Of a DNA stretch of 22,969 nt, positions 1 to 6,425 are shown piece after piece. Source of the stretch: a virus. The position numbers and the translations under genes were made by a program. The stretch is from the IMG/VR virus record IMGVR_UViG_3300050010_000747, positions 1-22,969 of that record; one strand, 5' to 3'. The notes below the pieces were generated by a model. The model had not been told where the DNA came from. It did not search any database and worked only from the letters and a program-made list of their open reading frames with translations. Every line of letters begins with the position of its first letter. Position 1 is the stretch's first letter.

Positions 1-1
1 A

Positions 2-100
2 GAACTGCTCGAATGCCTCCAGGCCGCCTGCCGACGCGCCCATGCCGACGATGTAAGGGACGACTTGACCGGCGAGGTCTGGTCCCACTGCTTTCGATGA
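2..100 (+). CDS. C-terminal end of an unidentified protein (cut by the window edge)
   Basis: From base 2 one frame stays open for 32 codons and ends in TGA at 98-100. The peptide (starting ELLECLQAAC, ending VWSHCFR) has an ordinary mixed composition, with acidic, basic and hydrophobic residues in balanced use, unlike the Arg/Pro-rich shadows in other frames. The start lies outside the window, so the family cannot be named. It could also be a chance open frame, since only 32 codons are visible. Confidence 0.35.
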   Translation, partial: ELLECLQAACRRAHADDVRDDLTGEVWSHCFR

Positions 101-269
101 GGAGGGGGTGGACCCTTCCACGCGTTTCTTTCGGGACTTCTTCACCGAAAACCTCCCCGTTTTCCTGGGGATCGCTGGAAAGAACCATCGCTATGCTGAC
201 AGCAGAAAAGGGGGCGCACGATGCGCGCCGGCGATCGCTCACGCCGAGCGCACGCGGCCGTGATACGAA

Positions 270-286
270 GGTTCTCGCCGAGAACC
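270..286. promoter_or_regulatory. Short inverted repeat, possible operator
   Basis: GGTTCTC and GAGAACC form perfect 7-base arms around GCC. It lies in the gene-free left region and is a protein-binding or hairpin candidate only. No promoter elements beside it are clear. Confidence 0.25.
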
Positions 287-360
287 CTCACGTCGCCGGG
301 GCAATAGCACCCTTCAATCTCTCCTCGCAATCCTTGCTGATCCATGCGTCCCATGAGTTG

Positions 361-374
361 CCCCCCCCCCCCCC
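361..374. repeat. Homopolymer run of 14 C
   Basis: Fourteen consecutive C follow GTTG and precede GAGG. Such tracts change length easily during replication and are also prone to sequencing error. No convincing gene spans it, so a phase-variation role is not supported. Confidence 0.85.
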
Positions 375-492
375 GAGGTATACGCATAGCGCAAACCGGG
401 GTACGGACTTCACGGGCGGAGAGGTTTTGAGTGTGAATCGTGCTGAGAGGCCAATTTAAGAATATGACCGATAATGGTTTCGGATGCAAGTG

Positions 493-521
493 TCGCACAG
501 GAACAGTATCGCACAGGAACA
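493..521. repeat. Two near-tandem copies of a 13-base unit
   Basis: TCGCACAGGAACA occurs at 493-505 and again at 509-521, a 16-base period with three unlike bases between the copies. It may be a paired protein-binding site or a replication-slippage duplication. Nothing nearby tells which. Confidence 0.6.
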
Positions 522-1011
522 AAGATACGCCCTATGGATTCGCCAGTCGGCGCTACGCTGTTCTATCCGGGCCGCCCACAAGAGTCAGGACGAGGGCATC
601 AGCCGCAGCGATGCCGTCGCTTGGGTCAAAGCAAGTGGCGAGTCGGCCGTCTCGACAATGGTTCCTTTTGCGCGTCAGTCGGCCGGTCACCAGCAGAGTG
701 ATGCGACCCCTGGGGCGGACGTCCGATCTTGTCTTCTCGCAAATCAGAACGCCGAGAACCCGCCGCGGGCCCCGATTTGTCGGACGCGGGGGACCAGTCT
801 ACCGCAGACGATCGAGCAGTTATCCCACTACCTGAACCGGTGACGGGCCTACGTCGGCTTCTGCCAGACCCTCTCGATGCTGGCCGAATTGGACTCGTGG
901 ATTCGACGATGCTTGCGAAGCGTCGTTTGGAAGCAGTGGAAGCGTTGGAAGCGACGGTTTGCCTTACCGAGACATCACGAGTCCGCCAGCCACAACGTGT
1001 GAGCGGCCGGA

Positions 1012-1530
1012 TCATTTCTGCTCTCGCTGAGCCTCCAAGACCGCCTTGTCCATCTGCATGGCCAGTTGCGTAAATGCGCGATTGCTGCGGTGCTCCAGTT
1101 TGAAGGCCGCGCAGCGGGGGTGATCGGGATCGCCCGTCTCGATCAGCAAGGCCCGGTAGACCTGGCCGGGCGGCGGCGCGGGGTGCGTGTCGATAATGTA
1201 CCGCCCGGCCGGGATAAAGCCGTCCAGGCAGAGCACGTTGAGGATCAGGCCCACGTTGCGGGTTCGATGGCCTTGGCGGATGCGGTCGGCCTCCTGCCGG
1301 GCGCTCAAAGCCGGCGGCAGCGCCGGGCCGACCAGGTATTCCGGGCACATTCCCGGCGTGGCCCCGGCCGCCAGCAGGAAGTCGAAGCCGTCCATCCGGT
1401 AAACCCTCGCCAGGTAGGCTTCCAGGTGCCGCTGTTTCACGCGGTAGATCGGAAGCTGAATCATCGGCAGGACGGGTTTTTGGCTGCTCTGACGCGGCGG
1501 GGATGGTGGCAAACGTCGGTGATGTTGCAC
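1012..1530 (-). CDS. Unrecognised phage-type protein, about 150-172 aa
   Basis: The - strand frame shows balanced amino acid use and a protein-like pattern (for example MDGFDFLLAAGATPGMCPEY and RYIIDTHPAPPPGQVYRALLIE). I do not recognise a family. The frame can start at ATG 1545, but a GGAGG lies 8 bases before an in-frame GTG at 1530, which I prefer. A further in-frame ATG at 1464 begins MIQLPIYRVK, where the better-conserved-looking part starts, but it lacks a clear ribosome site. The C-terminus is charged and probably helical (LEAQREQK). There is no signal peptide or membrane segment. It is transcribed divergently from the main + strand operon across an 87-180 base gap with a palindrome. 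A regulator or early accessory role is possible but there is no motif for it. Confidence 0.6.
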   Translation of the reverse strand: MQHHRRLPPSPPRQSSQKPVLPMIQLPIYRVKQRHLEAYLARVYRMDGFDFLLAAGATPGMCPEYLVGPALPPALSARQEADRIRQGHRTRNVGLILNVLCLDGFIPAGRYIIDTHPAPPPGQVYRALLIETGDPDHPRCAAFKLEHRSNRAFTQLAMQMDKAVLEAQREQK

Positions 1531-1580
1531 TTGGCGGTCCTCCATTTGTCACATCAACAAACGTGGCGGCCGTCAGGGTG

Positions 1581-1596
1581 AAAATCCGTGGATTTT
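1581..1596. promoter_or_regulatory. Palindrome in the divergent intergenic region
   Basis: AAAATCC-GT-GGATTTT is a perfect 7-base inverted repeat in a locally AT-richer stretch between the divergent genes at 1530 (-) and 1711 (+). Position and symmetry suit an operator controlling one or both genes. No unambiguous -35/-10 pair was seen, so the role is inference. Confidence 0.35.
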
Positions 1597-1710
1597 TCCC
1601 GATAGCCTAAGAAAAACGATCCGTTTTGGCCTTTGGTTATGGTAGAGGAACTCACTGAAGAGCCTTCGCGTCGGCTTCGTAGGCGACAACGTGTTAGTCA
1701 AGGTGAGACG

Positions 1711-2280
1711 ATGGAGCGCGTGACCGACCCCGCTGATCCCCAACGGTGCCAGGCCCCGAGCGGCAATGGCCAGTGTTGGGGTGTCAAGGTGGAAGGATCG
1801 GACTACTGCCGGGCTCACGCCTGCGCGCACCGCCCTCTTGAGAAGGGGATGCGGCAATACTTCCTTGCCAAGGCCCAGGACCGCGCCCGGCTGGCGTCGT
1901 TCGCCGAGCACGACGACATCAAATCGCTCCGTGACGAAATCGCCCTGACCCGCATGATGATCGAGGGGCTGTGGAATTCGGCCCAATCGGACGTGGAGCG
2001 GCTGGCAATCTATGGGCGTGTAAACAGCCATATCCTCACGCTCGAAAAGCTGGTCAAGACCTGCAACCAGATCGAAGAACGCCTTGGCAACCTGTTGGCG
2101 AAATCCACCTTGTTGCGTGTTGGGACGCAGATTTGCCAGTTGCTCGTGACGCGCCTCGAAGGGCTGCCCAATTACGAGCAGCTTGTGGACACGCTGATCC
2201 ATGACATCATCGCCGTCATTCAACAGGCCCGCAACGATGCGGTGCCTGCACTTCCGGCCCCGACTCAATCAGAGTCCTAA
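1711..2280 (+). CDS. Cys/His-finger protein at the start of the phage operon; possible small terminase
   Basis: This 189-aa protein opens with a likely zinc-binding knuckle, RCQAPSGNGQCW...DYCRAH (C-x7-C, then C-x2-H). The rest is largely helical, with heptad-like stretches around DDIKSLRDEIALTRMMIEGLW and HILTLEKLVKTCNQIEERL. The frame is open from 1633, but AAGGTGAG lies just before ATG 1711, and the finger follows directly, so I choose that start. It is the first gene of the rightward cluster. Phage small terminase subunits are short, helical DNA-binding proteins encoded upstream of the large subunit, so that role is possible. Here about 4 kb of other genes intervene, and no helix-turn-helix is evident, so the function is a guess. 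Confidence 0.75.
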   Translation: MERVTDPADPQRCQAPSGNGQCWGVKVEGSDYCRAHACAHRPLEKGMRQYFLAKAQDRARLASFAEHDDIKSLRDEIALTRMMIEGLWNSAQSDVERLAIYGRVNSHILTLEKLVKTCNQIEERLGNLLAKSTLLRVGTQICQLLVTRLEGLPNYEQLVDTLIHDIIAVIQQARNDAVPALPAPTQSES

Positions 2281-2522
2281 TGCAACTTCCCGTTTGGTGC
2301 TCCTGCGGTCGCGTTGTCACGTCTCCGGGTGAGACCCGCTGCGAAGACTGCTGGGCGAACGATCAGCAGTACCACGAAATCAGCCACAACGGCCAATCCC
2401 GTCGCATCCTTAACGTCCGCACGGCACTCTTCAGCGATCCAGAGGTGGTGCATGTTTCCAATGCTTCAAAAATGTGGCCAGTTGCTCGCCACGGCGGCGC
2501 CGCCGGTACAAGCCCTGCGTAG
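2280..2522 (+). CDS. Small zinc-ribbon-like protein, 80 aa
   Basis: The start codon overlaps the stop of the previous gene (TAATG), which implies translational coupling. Near the N-terminus CSCGRVV...TRCEDCW gives two CxC/CxxC pairs typical of a small zinc ribbon. The remainder has no recognisable domain. The C-terminal third overlaps the beginning of the next gene in another frame (2452-2522). No function can be assigned. Zinc-ribbon miniproteins of this kind are common in phages and often bind nucleic acid or a partner protein. Confidence 0.6.
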   Translation: MQLPVWCSCGRVVTSPGETRCEDCWANDQQYHEISHNGQSRRILNVRTALFSDPEVVHVSNASKMWPVARHGGAAGTSPA

Positions 2523-3120
2523 ACGCGAGGCGGGCAAAATTGTCAGCCCGGTCGATCTCAAGGCCGGCGATGTCATCGGCTTCTCCGGCAACAGTTGGAT
2601 CAGCGGGCTTATCAACATCGGCACCTACGGGATTCCGGGATGGGGCATCAGCCATGTTGGGATCATGGCTCACGCCGACGACGGCCGGATGCTGCTCTTT
2701 GAATCGACGACGCTGGAAAACATGCCCTGCGAGATTTCCGGCGAGTGCTTCAATGGCACGCAGGCCCATGACTTGGGCAAGATTCTCAAGGCATACGACG
2801 GCAAGCTCTGGCACTACCCGCTTTATCGGCCGCTCTACGAAAACGAAGACAAGCGGCTGACCAAGTTCCTGATGGCGACGATCCACACGCCTTACGACGC
2901 GATGGGGGCGTTCCGTTCGGCCGGCGTCGGCTTGTCGTGGGTCGAATCGTGCTTCCGCGAGCAAGACCTGCACATGATCTTTTGCTCGGAATGGGTGGCC
3001 GCGGCCTACGCGGACATCGGTATTCTGCCGACTGTCGATGCGGCTCGCTGGAATCCGAACCATCTGTGCCGGACGCTCCGGCGCAGGGAATTGGTATTCA
3101 AACCACGGAGGCTGCGATGA
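2452..3120 (+). CDS. Permuted papain-fold (YiiX/NlpC-P60-like) hydrolase
   Basis: The 222-aa product has the signature of circularly permuted NlpC/P60 or YiiX-like enzymes. A beta-strand region DVIGFSG is followed by GISHVGIM with His68, then an acidic residue in LLFES (Glu84), and near the C-terminus FCSEWVAAAY with the candidate nucleophile Cys178. Family members cleave amide or ester bonds in peptidoglycan peptides or lipids. The frame is open further upstream, but GAGGTGG precedes ATG 2452, and upstream sequence is Arg/Ser/Thr-rich shadow of the zinc-ribbon gene. The N-terminus (LLATAAPPVQAL) is weakly hydrophobic, not a clear signal peptide. Its stop overlaps the next start (ATGA). In a phage, a role in lysis, DNA entry or modifying the host envelope is inferred, not shown. 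Confidence 0.78.
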   Translation: MFPMLQKCGQLLATAAPPVQALRRREAGKIVSPVDLKAGDVIGFSGNSWISGLINIGTYGIPGWGISHVGIMAHADDGRMLLFESTTLENMPCEISGECFNGTQAHDLGKILKAYDGKLWHYPLYRPLYENEDKRLTKFLMATIHTPYDAMGAFRSAGVGLSWVESCFREQDLHMIFCSEWVAAAYADIGILPTVDAARWNPNHLCRTLRRRELVFKPRRLR

Positions 3121-3668
3121 AGCGAATCGCCCTCGTAGTGCTGTTGCTGGCCACGGTTGCCGGCTGCGAATCACCGAGACGCTTTGCGCCGCCGGTGCGC
3201 AAGGAACGCCCGACCGTCAACCTGCCGCTCGCGCTGCGACAGAGCAATTGGTGGGGAGAGGATGGTCAAGGCTCTTGCACCTGGGCCACGATGGTGTCCT
3301 TGCTGCGTTGGCAGGGGCGATACAAGACGGCCGACTGGGTGCGGCAAAACTGCGGTGACGGCGAGTGGCCGGACGACATGGCCCAACGGATGGACCAGGC
3401 CAACATTCGCTATGCCTATGTCAGCAACGGTGACGTGAAGTTTTTGGAGTGGGCCTGCCACACGCGACGTGGTTGCGGCATCACGATCATGGGAGGCGGT
3501 CACATGGTCGCCTTGGTGCATCTCGACGCCCATTGGGCCGCCCTTTTGGATGACAACGCCGTCGAGAACTACATCTGGCTTCCGCGCGAGACGCTGATTG
3601 CCGAGTGGAAGGCAAGCAACGGTTGGGCGGTAGCGCCAGTCTACACTCCGGCGGCTCCGCTTCCCTAA
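3117..3668 (+). CDS. Lipoprotein with C39/papain-like cysteine peptidase domain
   Basis: The 183-aa protein starts MKRIALVVLLLATVAGCES, a lipoprotein signal with lipobox cysteine at 17. The mature part contains GQGSCTWATM (candidate nucleophile Cys54), then GGGHMVALVHLD (His129) and LLDDN (Asp145 or Asn147). That Cys-His-Asn/Asp order and spacing fits a small papain-like (C39-type) peptidase. Its ATG overlaps the previous stop by ATGA, so the two hydrolases are probably made together. A longer open frame begins at 2937, but that part is a shadow of the upstream gene. The substrate is unknown. The location predicted from the signal is the periplasmic side of a membrane. Confidence 0.78.
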   Translation: MKRIALVVLLLATVAGCESPRRFAPPVRKERPTVNLPLALRQSNWWGEDGQGSCTWATMVSLLRWQGRYKTADWVRQNCGDGEWPDDMAQRMDQANIRYAYVSNGDVKFLEWACHTRRGCGITIMGGGHMVALVHLDAHWAALLDDNAVENYIWLPRETLIAEWKASNGWAVAPVYTPAAPLP

Positions 3669-3699
3669 CAACGTCCTATTTTCACAAGAGAGAAAAGCA

Positions 3700-4392
3700 A
3701 TGAATAGATTGCTGCTGTGCGTGCTGTGTGTTCTCGCCCTCTTCGTTTCCGTGGCTCCCTGCCTCGCCGACACGGTGAACGGCGTTCTGGCCGAAGAGCG
3801 GGTGGTCAACCTCCCGCAGGACCAAGACAAGTGGTACATCAGCGTGGTCGGTGATGCCGCCGATGGCCGCTACAAAGAGGTCTCGGGCTGGTTTGACAGC
3901 AATCCGAGTCTGCTCAAACTGAAGACTCAAGTCCAGTTTTGCCCCGTGGAGACGAACACGCCGATCTACCAGGAGCGGTATGCCGGCAACATCAAGGGAC
4001 TGCCAACGGTGCGAATGCAGAAACCCGATGGCACCGTGGTTTACGAGAGTGCCGGTAAGGACATTCCCTTGACGGCGGCCGGGCTGAATGCTGCCTTTGC
4101 CAGCGCGGTCAATGAGGCCCAAGGACTGCGACCGATCCTACCGTGGCGGCGCGACGTGGATCGTCGGCTGAATAAATGCCAACCCCAACCCAAACTGGAA
4201 CCTCAACCGCAGCGTGACTCCGACCCCGAGCCACAACCGATCAATGACGGGGACACGCCGGATGTGGAGCCGGATGCGGTGGTGTGGGCCGCCTGGTTAC
4301 TGGCACCGATCTGCGGTGCCGCGCTGTTGGCCGGCCTCTGCCTGGGCTATGGCAAGAAGCTGACCGCGAAGTGGACGCCTAGCCACTGGTAA
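3700..4392 (+). CDS. Secreted, membrane-anchored thioredoxin-like protein without CxxC
   Basis: The 230-aa product has a Sec signal peptide ending near CLADT (about residue 23), then a domain of about 110 residues resembling a thioredoxin fold. It has QFCPVETNTPIY where the active site would lie and LPTVRMQKPDG, like the cis-proline loop and following strand. Only one cysteine (81) is present at the active-site position, so redox exchange by CxxC is not possible. A proline-rich linker (about 161-191) leads to a C-terminal membrane helix (about 193-217, VVWAAWLLAPICGAALLAG) and a short basic tail. An A/G-rich ribosome site precedes ATG 3700. It lies 31 bases after the peptidase gene. The role may be binding or chaperone-like. 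The fold call is moderate. Confidence 0.7.
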   Translation: MNRLLLCVLCVLALFVSVAPCLADTVNGVLAEERVVNLPQDQDKWYISVVGDAADGRYKEVSGWFDSNPSLLKLKTQVQFCPVETNTPIYQERYAGNIKGLPTVRMQKPDGTVVYESAGKDIPLTAAGLNAAFASAVNEAQGLRPILPWRRDVDRRLNKCQPQPKLEPQPQRDSDPEPQPINDGDTPDVEPDAVVWAAWLLAPICGAALLAGLCLGYGKKLTAKWTPSHW

Positions 4393-4488
4393 GAGGCGGC
4401 CGGCTTCGCGTCTTCGTGGTCCTGCGTGTCCTTTGTCTTGTAACTACATTGCTGCTGATGCGGCACTTTCAAACTCGGAGAAGCAAAG

Positions 4489-4944
4489 ATGAACCCCACT
4501 GTTGTGATTTGGATTCTGGCCGCCATCGCCTGCGTGCTCGTTGGTCGTGAGATCGGCAAGTGGCTGTTCGGCAAGAACGAAACGTTGACGGCCAAGAAGC
4601 GGTCGGCCCAAGTCCTGGCGATCAAGCTGCGGGCCGCCGGCCTCAAGCTGTTGCCGTCGCTGCTGGAAGACTTCGCCGTGGGTGACGTGAACGACCTGCT
4701 CCAGAAGATCCACGACACCGCCAAGCTAGTGGAGTCCGGCAACGACGCGATCGAGAGAGAATTGGAATCCACCTACGAGAGTGTGTTGGATAAGAAGCTC
4801 GCTACGCCCGAGGGCATGGCCCTGGTGAAGGCGAAGATCGCCGTGATCGAGTCTGCGGCTTCGGCTCCGACCCCGGTGGCTCCGGTTCCGGCGGCACCTG
4901 CGCCGGCTGCCGTGGCGGCTGCCCCTGTTGCTTCCAAGTCGTAA
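4489..4944 (+). CDS. Small membrane protein with helical body and Ala/Pro tail
   Basis: The 151-aa protein begins with one membrane helix (MNPTVVIWILAAIACVLVG) followed by a charged, helical region (about 35-120) and an Ala/Pro/Val-rich tail rich in APAP repeats. GGAGAAG precedes the ATG at 8 bases, so the start is firm. I do not recognise a family. The layout of an N-terminal anchor with a cytoplasmic or periplasmic helical domain resembles small phage membrane proteins near lysis genes, but there is no second helix or dual-start motif to call it a holin or spanin. Confidence 0.65.
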   Translation: MNPTVVIWILAAIACVLVGREIGKWLFGKNETLTAKKRSAQVLAIKLRAAGLKLLPSLLEDFAVGDVNDLLQKIHDTAKLVESGNDAIERELESTYESVLDKKLATPEGMALVKAKIAVIESAASAPTPVAPVPAAPAPAAVAAAPVASKS

Positions 4945-5058
4945 GCAGGGATAGCATCCCGGGGTCATCGACTCGACGCTGCCGGGTCGATTCAGCAAAC
5001 CTGCCGGGCCTCTGCTGTTGCACGCTCGCTCTCGGCGGGTCTTTCTGGCATTCCTGTG

Positions 5059-5086
5059 CCCCGGCTGGTGTCGTAACCGGCCGGGG
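5059..5086. other. GC-rich hairpin between genes
   Basis: The intergenic stretch 4945-5124 contains an 11-bp stem (one G-T pair) at 5059-5069 and 5076-5086 with a six-base loop. No T run follows, so it is not a typical intrinsic terminator. It may stabilise or pause the transcript. A smaller 5-bp hairpin lies at 4948-4960. Confidence 0.4.
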
Positions 5087-5124
5087 CCGGCTTCCGCGCT
5101 CAGCAGCGAGAAAGGCTGGTCGAT

Positions 5125-5541
5125 ATGAAGACGCGATGCTTTTGCAAATCGGTGCTCGTGCCATTGTCGGCCATCCTGGCAACCATCCTGATCCTGGGCT
5201 GCAAGCCGCCAACGCCTGTGGCCCCGCGGCCGACGCCTGACCAACGACGCCAGGTACAGCCGGACAGGCAACATAACCAGTGCTGCACGCGGCCAAAGAT
5301 CATTGCCTTTGGTGCCGATTGGTGTCCTGCCTGTTGCGCCGGTCATGCGAAGCTGGACGCCTTGGAGCAGATGGGCGTGGAAGTCGAGCGCATCAACATC
5401 GACCAGCATCCTGATCTGATGGCTCAGAACCACATCACGAGCATCCCCGTCTACCTGGTGATCCGCTGCGGTCACGAAACCGTGCGGACCCAGGACATCG
5501 ACGAGGCCGTCCGGCTGATGAACGAAGTGTTCGGGAGGTAG
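5125..5541 (+). CDS. Thioredoxin-like lipoprotein with WCPAC active site
   Basis: The 138-aa protein has a lipoprotein signal (hydrophobic core then LILGC, cysteine 26), a Pro-rich linker, and a thioredoxin domain. The domain contains FGADWCPAC (Cys67 and Cys70), a predicted beta-strand VERINIDQHPDL, and the cis-proline at SIPVY (Pro108). This is a complete redox centre, so it should reduce, form or shuffle disulphides outside the cytoplasm. An AAAGG precedes the start. Most thioredoxins carried by phages are cytoplasmic, so an exported, lipid-anchored one is unusual. It sits in a cluster of exported cysteine-dependent hydrolases that could be its partners. That link is inference. Confidence 0.85.
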   Translation: MKTRCFCKSVLVPLSAILATILILGCKPPTPVAPRPTPDQRRQVQPDRQHNQCCTRPKIIAFGADWCPACCAGHAKLDALEQMGVEVERINIDQHPDLMAQNHITSIPVYLVIRCGHETVRTQDIDEAVRLMNEVFGR

Positions 5542-5543
5542 CG

Positions 5544-5810
5544 ATGGCCGAGCGACGGTGTGCGAACTGCCCGCCGACGCCGGTGAAACCGAAGCTGCCG
5601 CCGGTCTCCGGCCTCGTGCTGGAAGACGGCAAGCGCCTCTGGCACCATGCCCTCGTCACCTGCAATGCGGTTGTGGAAATGATGCACGTTTACACGCTTC
5701 TCGGTGCGCCGGGCGGCGATCCCAGCCATCTTCGCCAGATGGCGTCACGTCTTTTGGGAGTGGCCCAACACTGCGAGGAAAACAATGCGAGTCAAAGTTC
5801 CGCACAATGA
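5544..5810 (+). CDS. Unrecognised small protein, 88 aa
   Basis: It starts two bases after the thioredoxin-like gene, with GGGAGG in front of ATG, so the two are co-translated. The protein starts with a Cys/Pro-rich stretch (RRCANCPPTP), then appears mostly helical (WHHALVTCNAVVEMMHVYTLL). No membrane segment or known motif was seen. Its 3' end overlaps the next gene by 26 bases. Function unknown. The four cysteines make it a possible substrate or partner of the adjacent thioredoxin-like protein, but this is speculation. Confidence 0.6.
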   Translation: MAERRCANCPPTPVKPKLPPVSGLVLEDGKRLWHHALVTCNAVVEMMHVYTLLGAPGGDPSHLRQMASRLLGVAQHCEENNASQSSAQ

Positions 5811-6330
5811 CAGCCTGCCGCTGGTGACGATTATCCTCTTCACTCCCCAAGGCGAGATTTCCACGACCGTGGACAACCGCCATTATTCGGTGGACATTCC
5901 GCTCCCGGATGGCGTCCAGGAAGACGAAGTGGACGTGTACTCCTGCTTCCTTGGACCAGACCAACGGCCGCCCGTTGGCTGCGGCCCTGCCTTGTTGAAG
6001 GCCGCCACGCGGAAGAGTGAACCCGCTCCGGCGGCCGATGCGTCCGCGACCGCAACCGATGCATCCGCCAGCCATGCGACCGCGAGCGATATGGCCGCTC
6101 CGGCGAGCGATGCGGTTGCTCCGGCGACCGATGTCTCCGCTGCCGATGCGCCCACTCCGGCGACCGACCAGGCTGCTCCGGTGACCGATACGCCCGACGC
6201 GACCACGCTGGATGCGACTGCGGCGAATGCGACTGCCCCGGCGGACCAAGCAGCACCGGCGGCCGATGCGACCACGGCCAATGCATCCGATGCGACCACG
6301 GTGGATGCGACTGCTCCGGCGGCCAGCTAA
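5785..6330 (+). CDS. Protein with a long Ala/Asp/Thr-rich repeat tail
   Basis: The 181-aa product has an N-terminal part of about 70 residues with beta-strand pattern (LVTIILFTPQGEISTTVDN...YSVDIPL) and then about 110 residues made almost only of Ala, Asp, Thr, Ser and Pro in irregular ATDA/APA units. The DNA repeats GATGCGACT-like words imperfectly. The tail is acidic, likely disordered, and resembles linker or surface-display segments. GAGG precedes ATG 5785. An upstream open frame from 5704 overlaps the previous gene and looks spurious. No function recognised. A capsid decoration or exported adhesin-like role is possible. Confidence 0.65.
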   Translation: MRVKVPHNDSLPLVTIILFTPQGEISTTVDNRHYSVDIPLPDGVQEDEVDVYSCFLGPDQRPPVGCGPALLKAATRKSEPAPAADASATATDASASHATASDMAAPASDAVAPATDVSAADAPTPATDQAAPVTDTPDATTLDATAANATAPADQAAPAADATTANASDATTVDATAPAAS

Positions 6331-6338
6331 GGAAACAT

Positions 6339-6403
6339 GAGGTTGCACAGGATGAACGCAAACTGACCGAGCGAGACGCCATGCGAACCTGACATGCAAC
6401 CTC
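6339..6403. other. Inverted repeat upstream of the terminase gene
   Basis: GAGGTTGCA (6339-6347) and TGCAACCTC (6395-6403) are perfect 9-base arms separated by 47 bases. The left arm overlaps a possible ribosome-site-like sequence. It could fold the leader of the terminase message or be a binding site. A nine-codon ORF (6337-6366) lies within it. Confidence 0.3.
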
Positions 6404-6425
6404 TGCTACAACGGTGGCTACACGA

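Larger units (their letters stand above)
101..1011. other. About 0.9 kb without a recognisable gene
   Basis: Open frames of 75-148 codons exist here on both strands, but their translations are Arg/Ser/Pro-rich, overlap each other, and show no motif or convincing ribosome site. The stretch holds a run of 14 C (361-374), a 7-bp inverted repeat with a 3-base loop (270-286) and a 13-base direct repeat (493-505 and 509-521). It could be a control region, a decayed gene or a border between phage and other DNA. The sequence does not decide between these. Confidence 0.5.

Noticed and set aside
626-1552. 308-codon open frame on the - strand
   Set aside because: Pro/Arg/Gly-rich with no motif, and it overlaps the more protein-like frame at 1012-1530.
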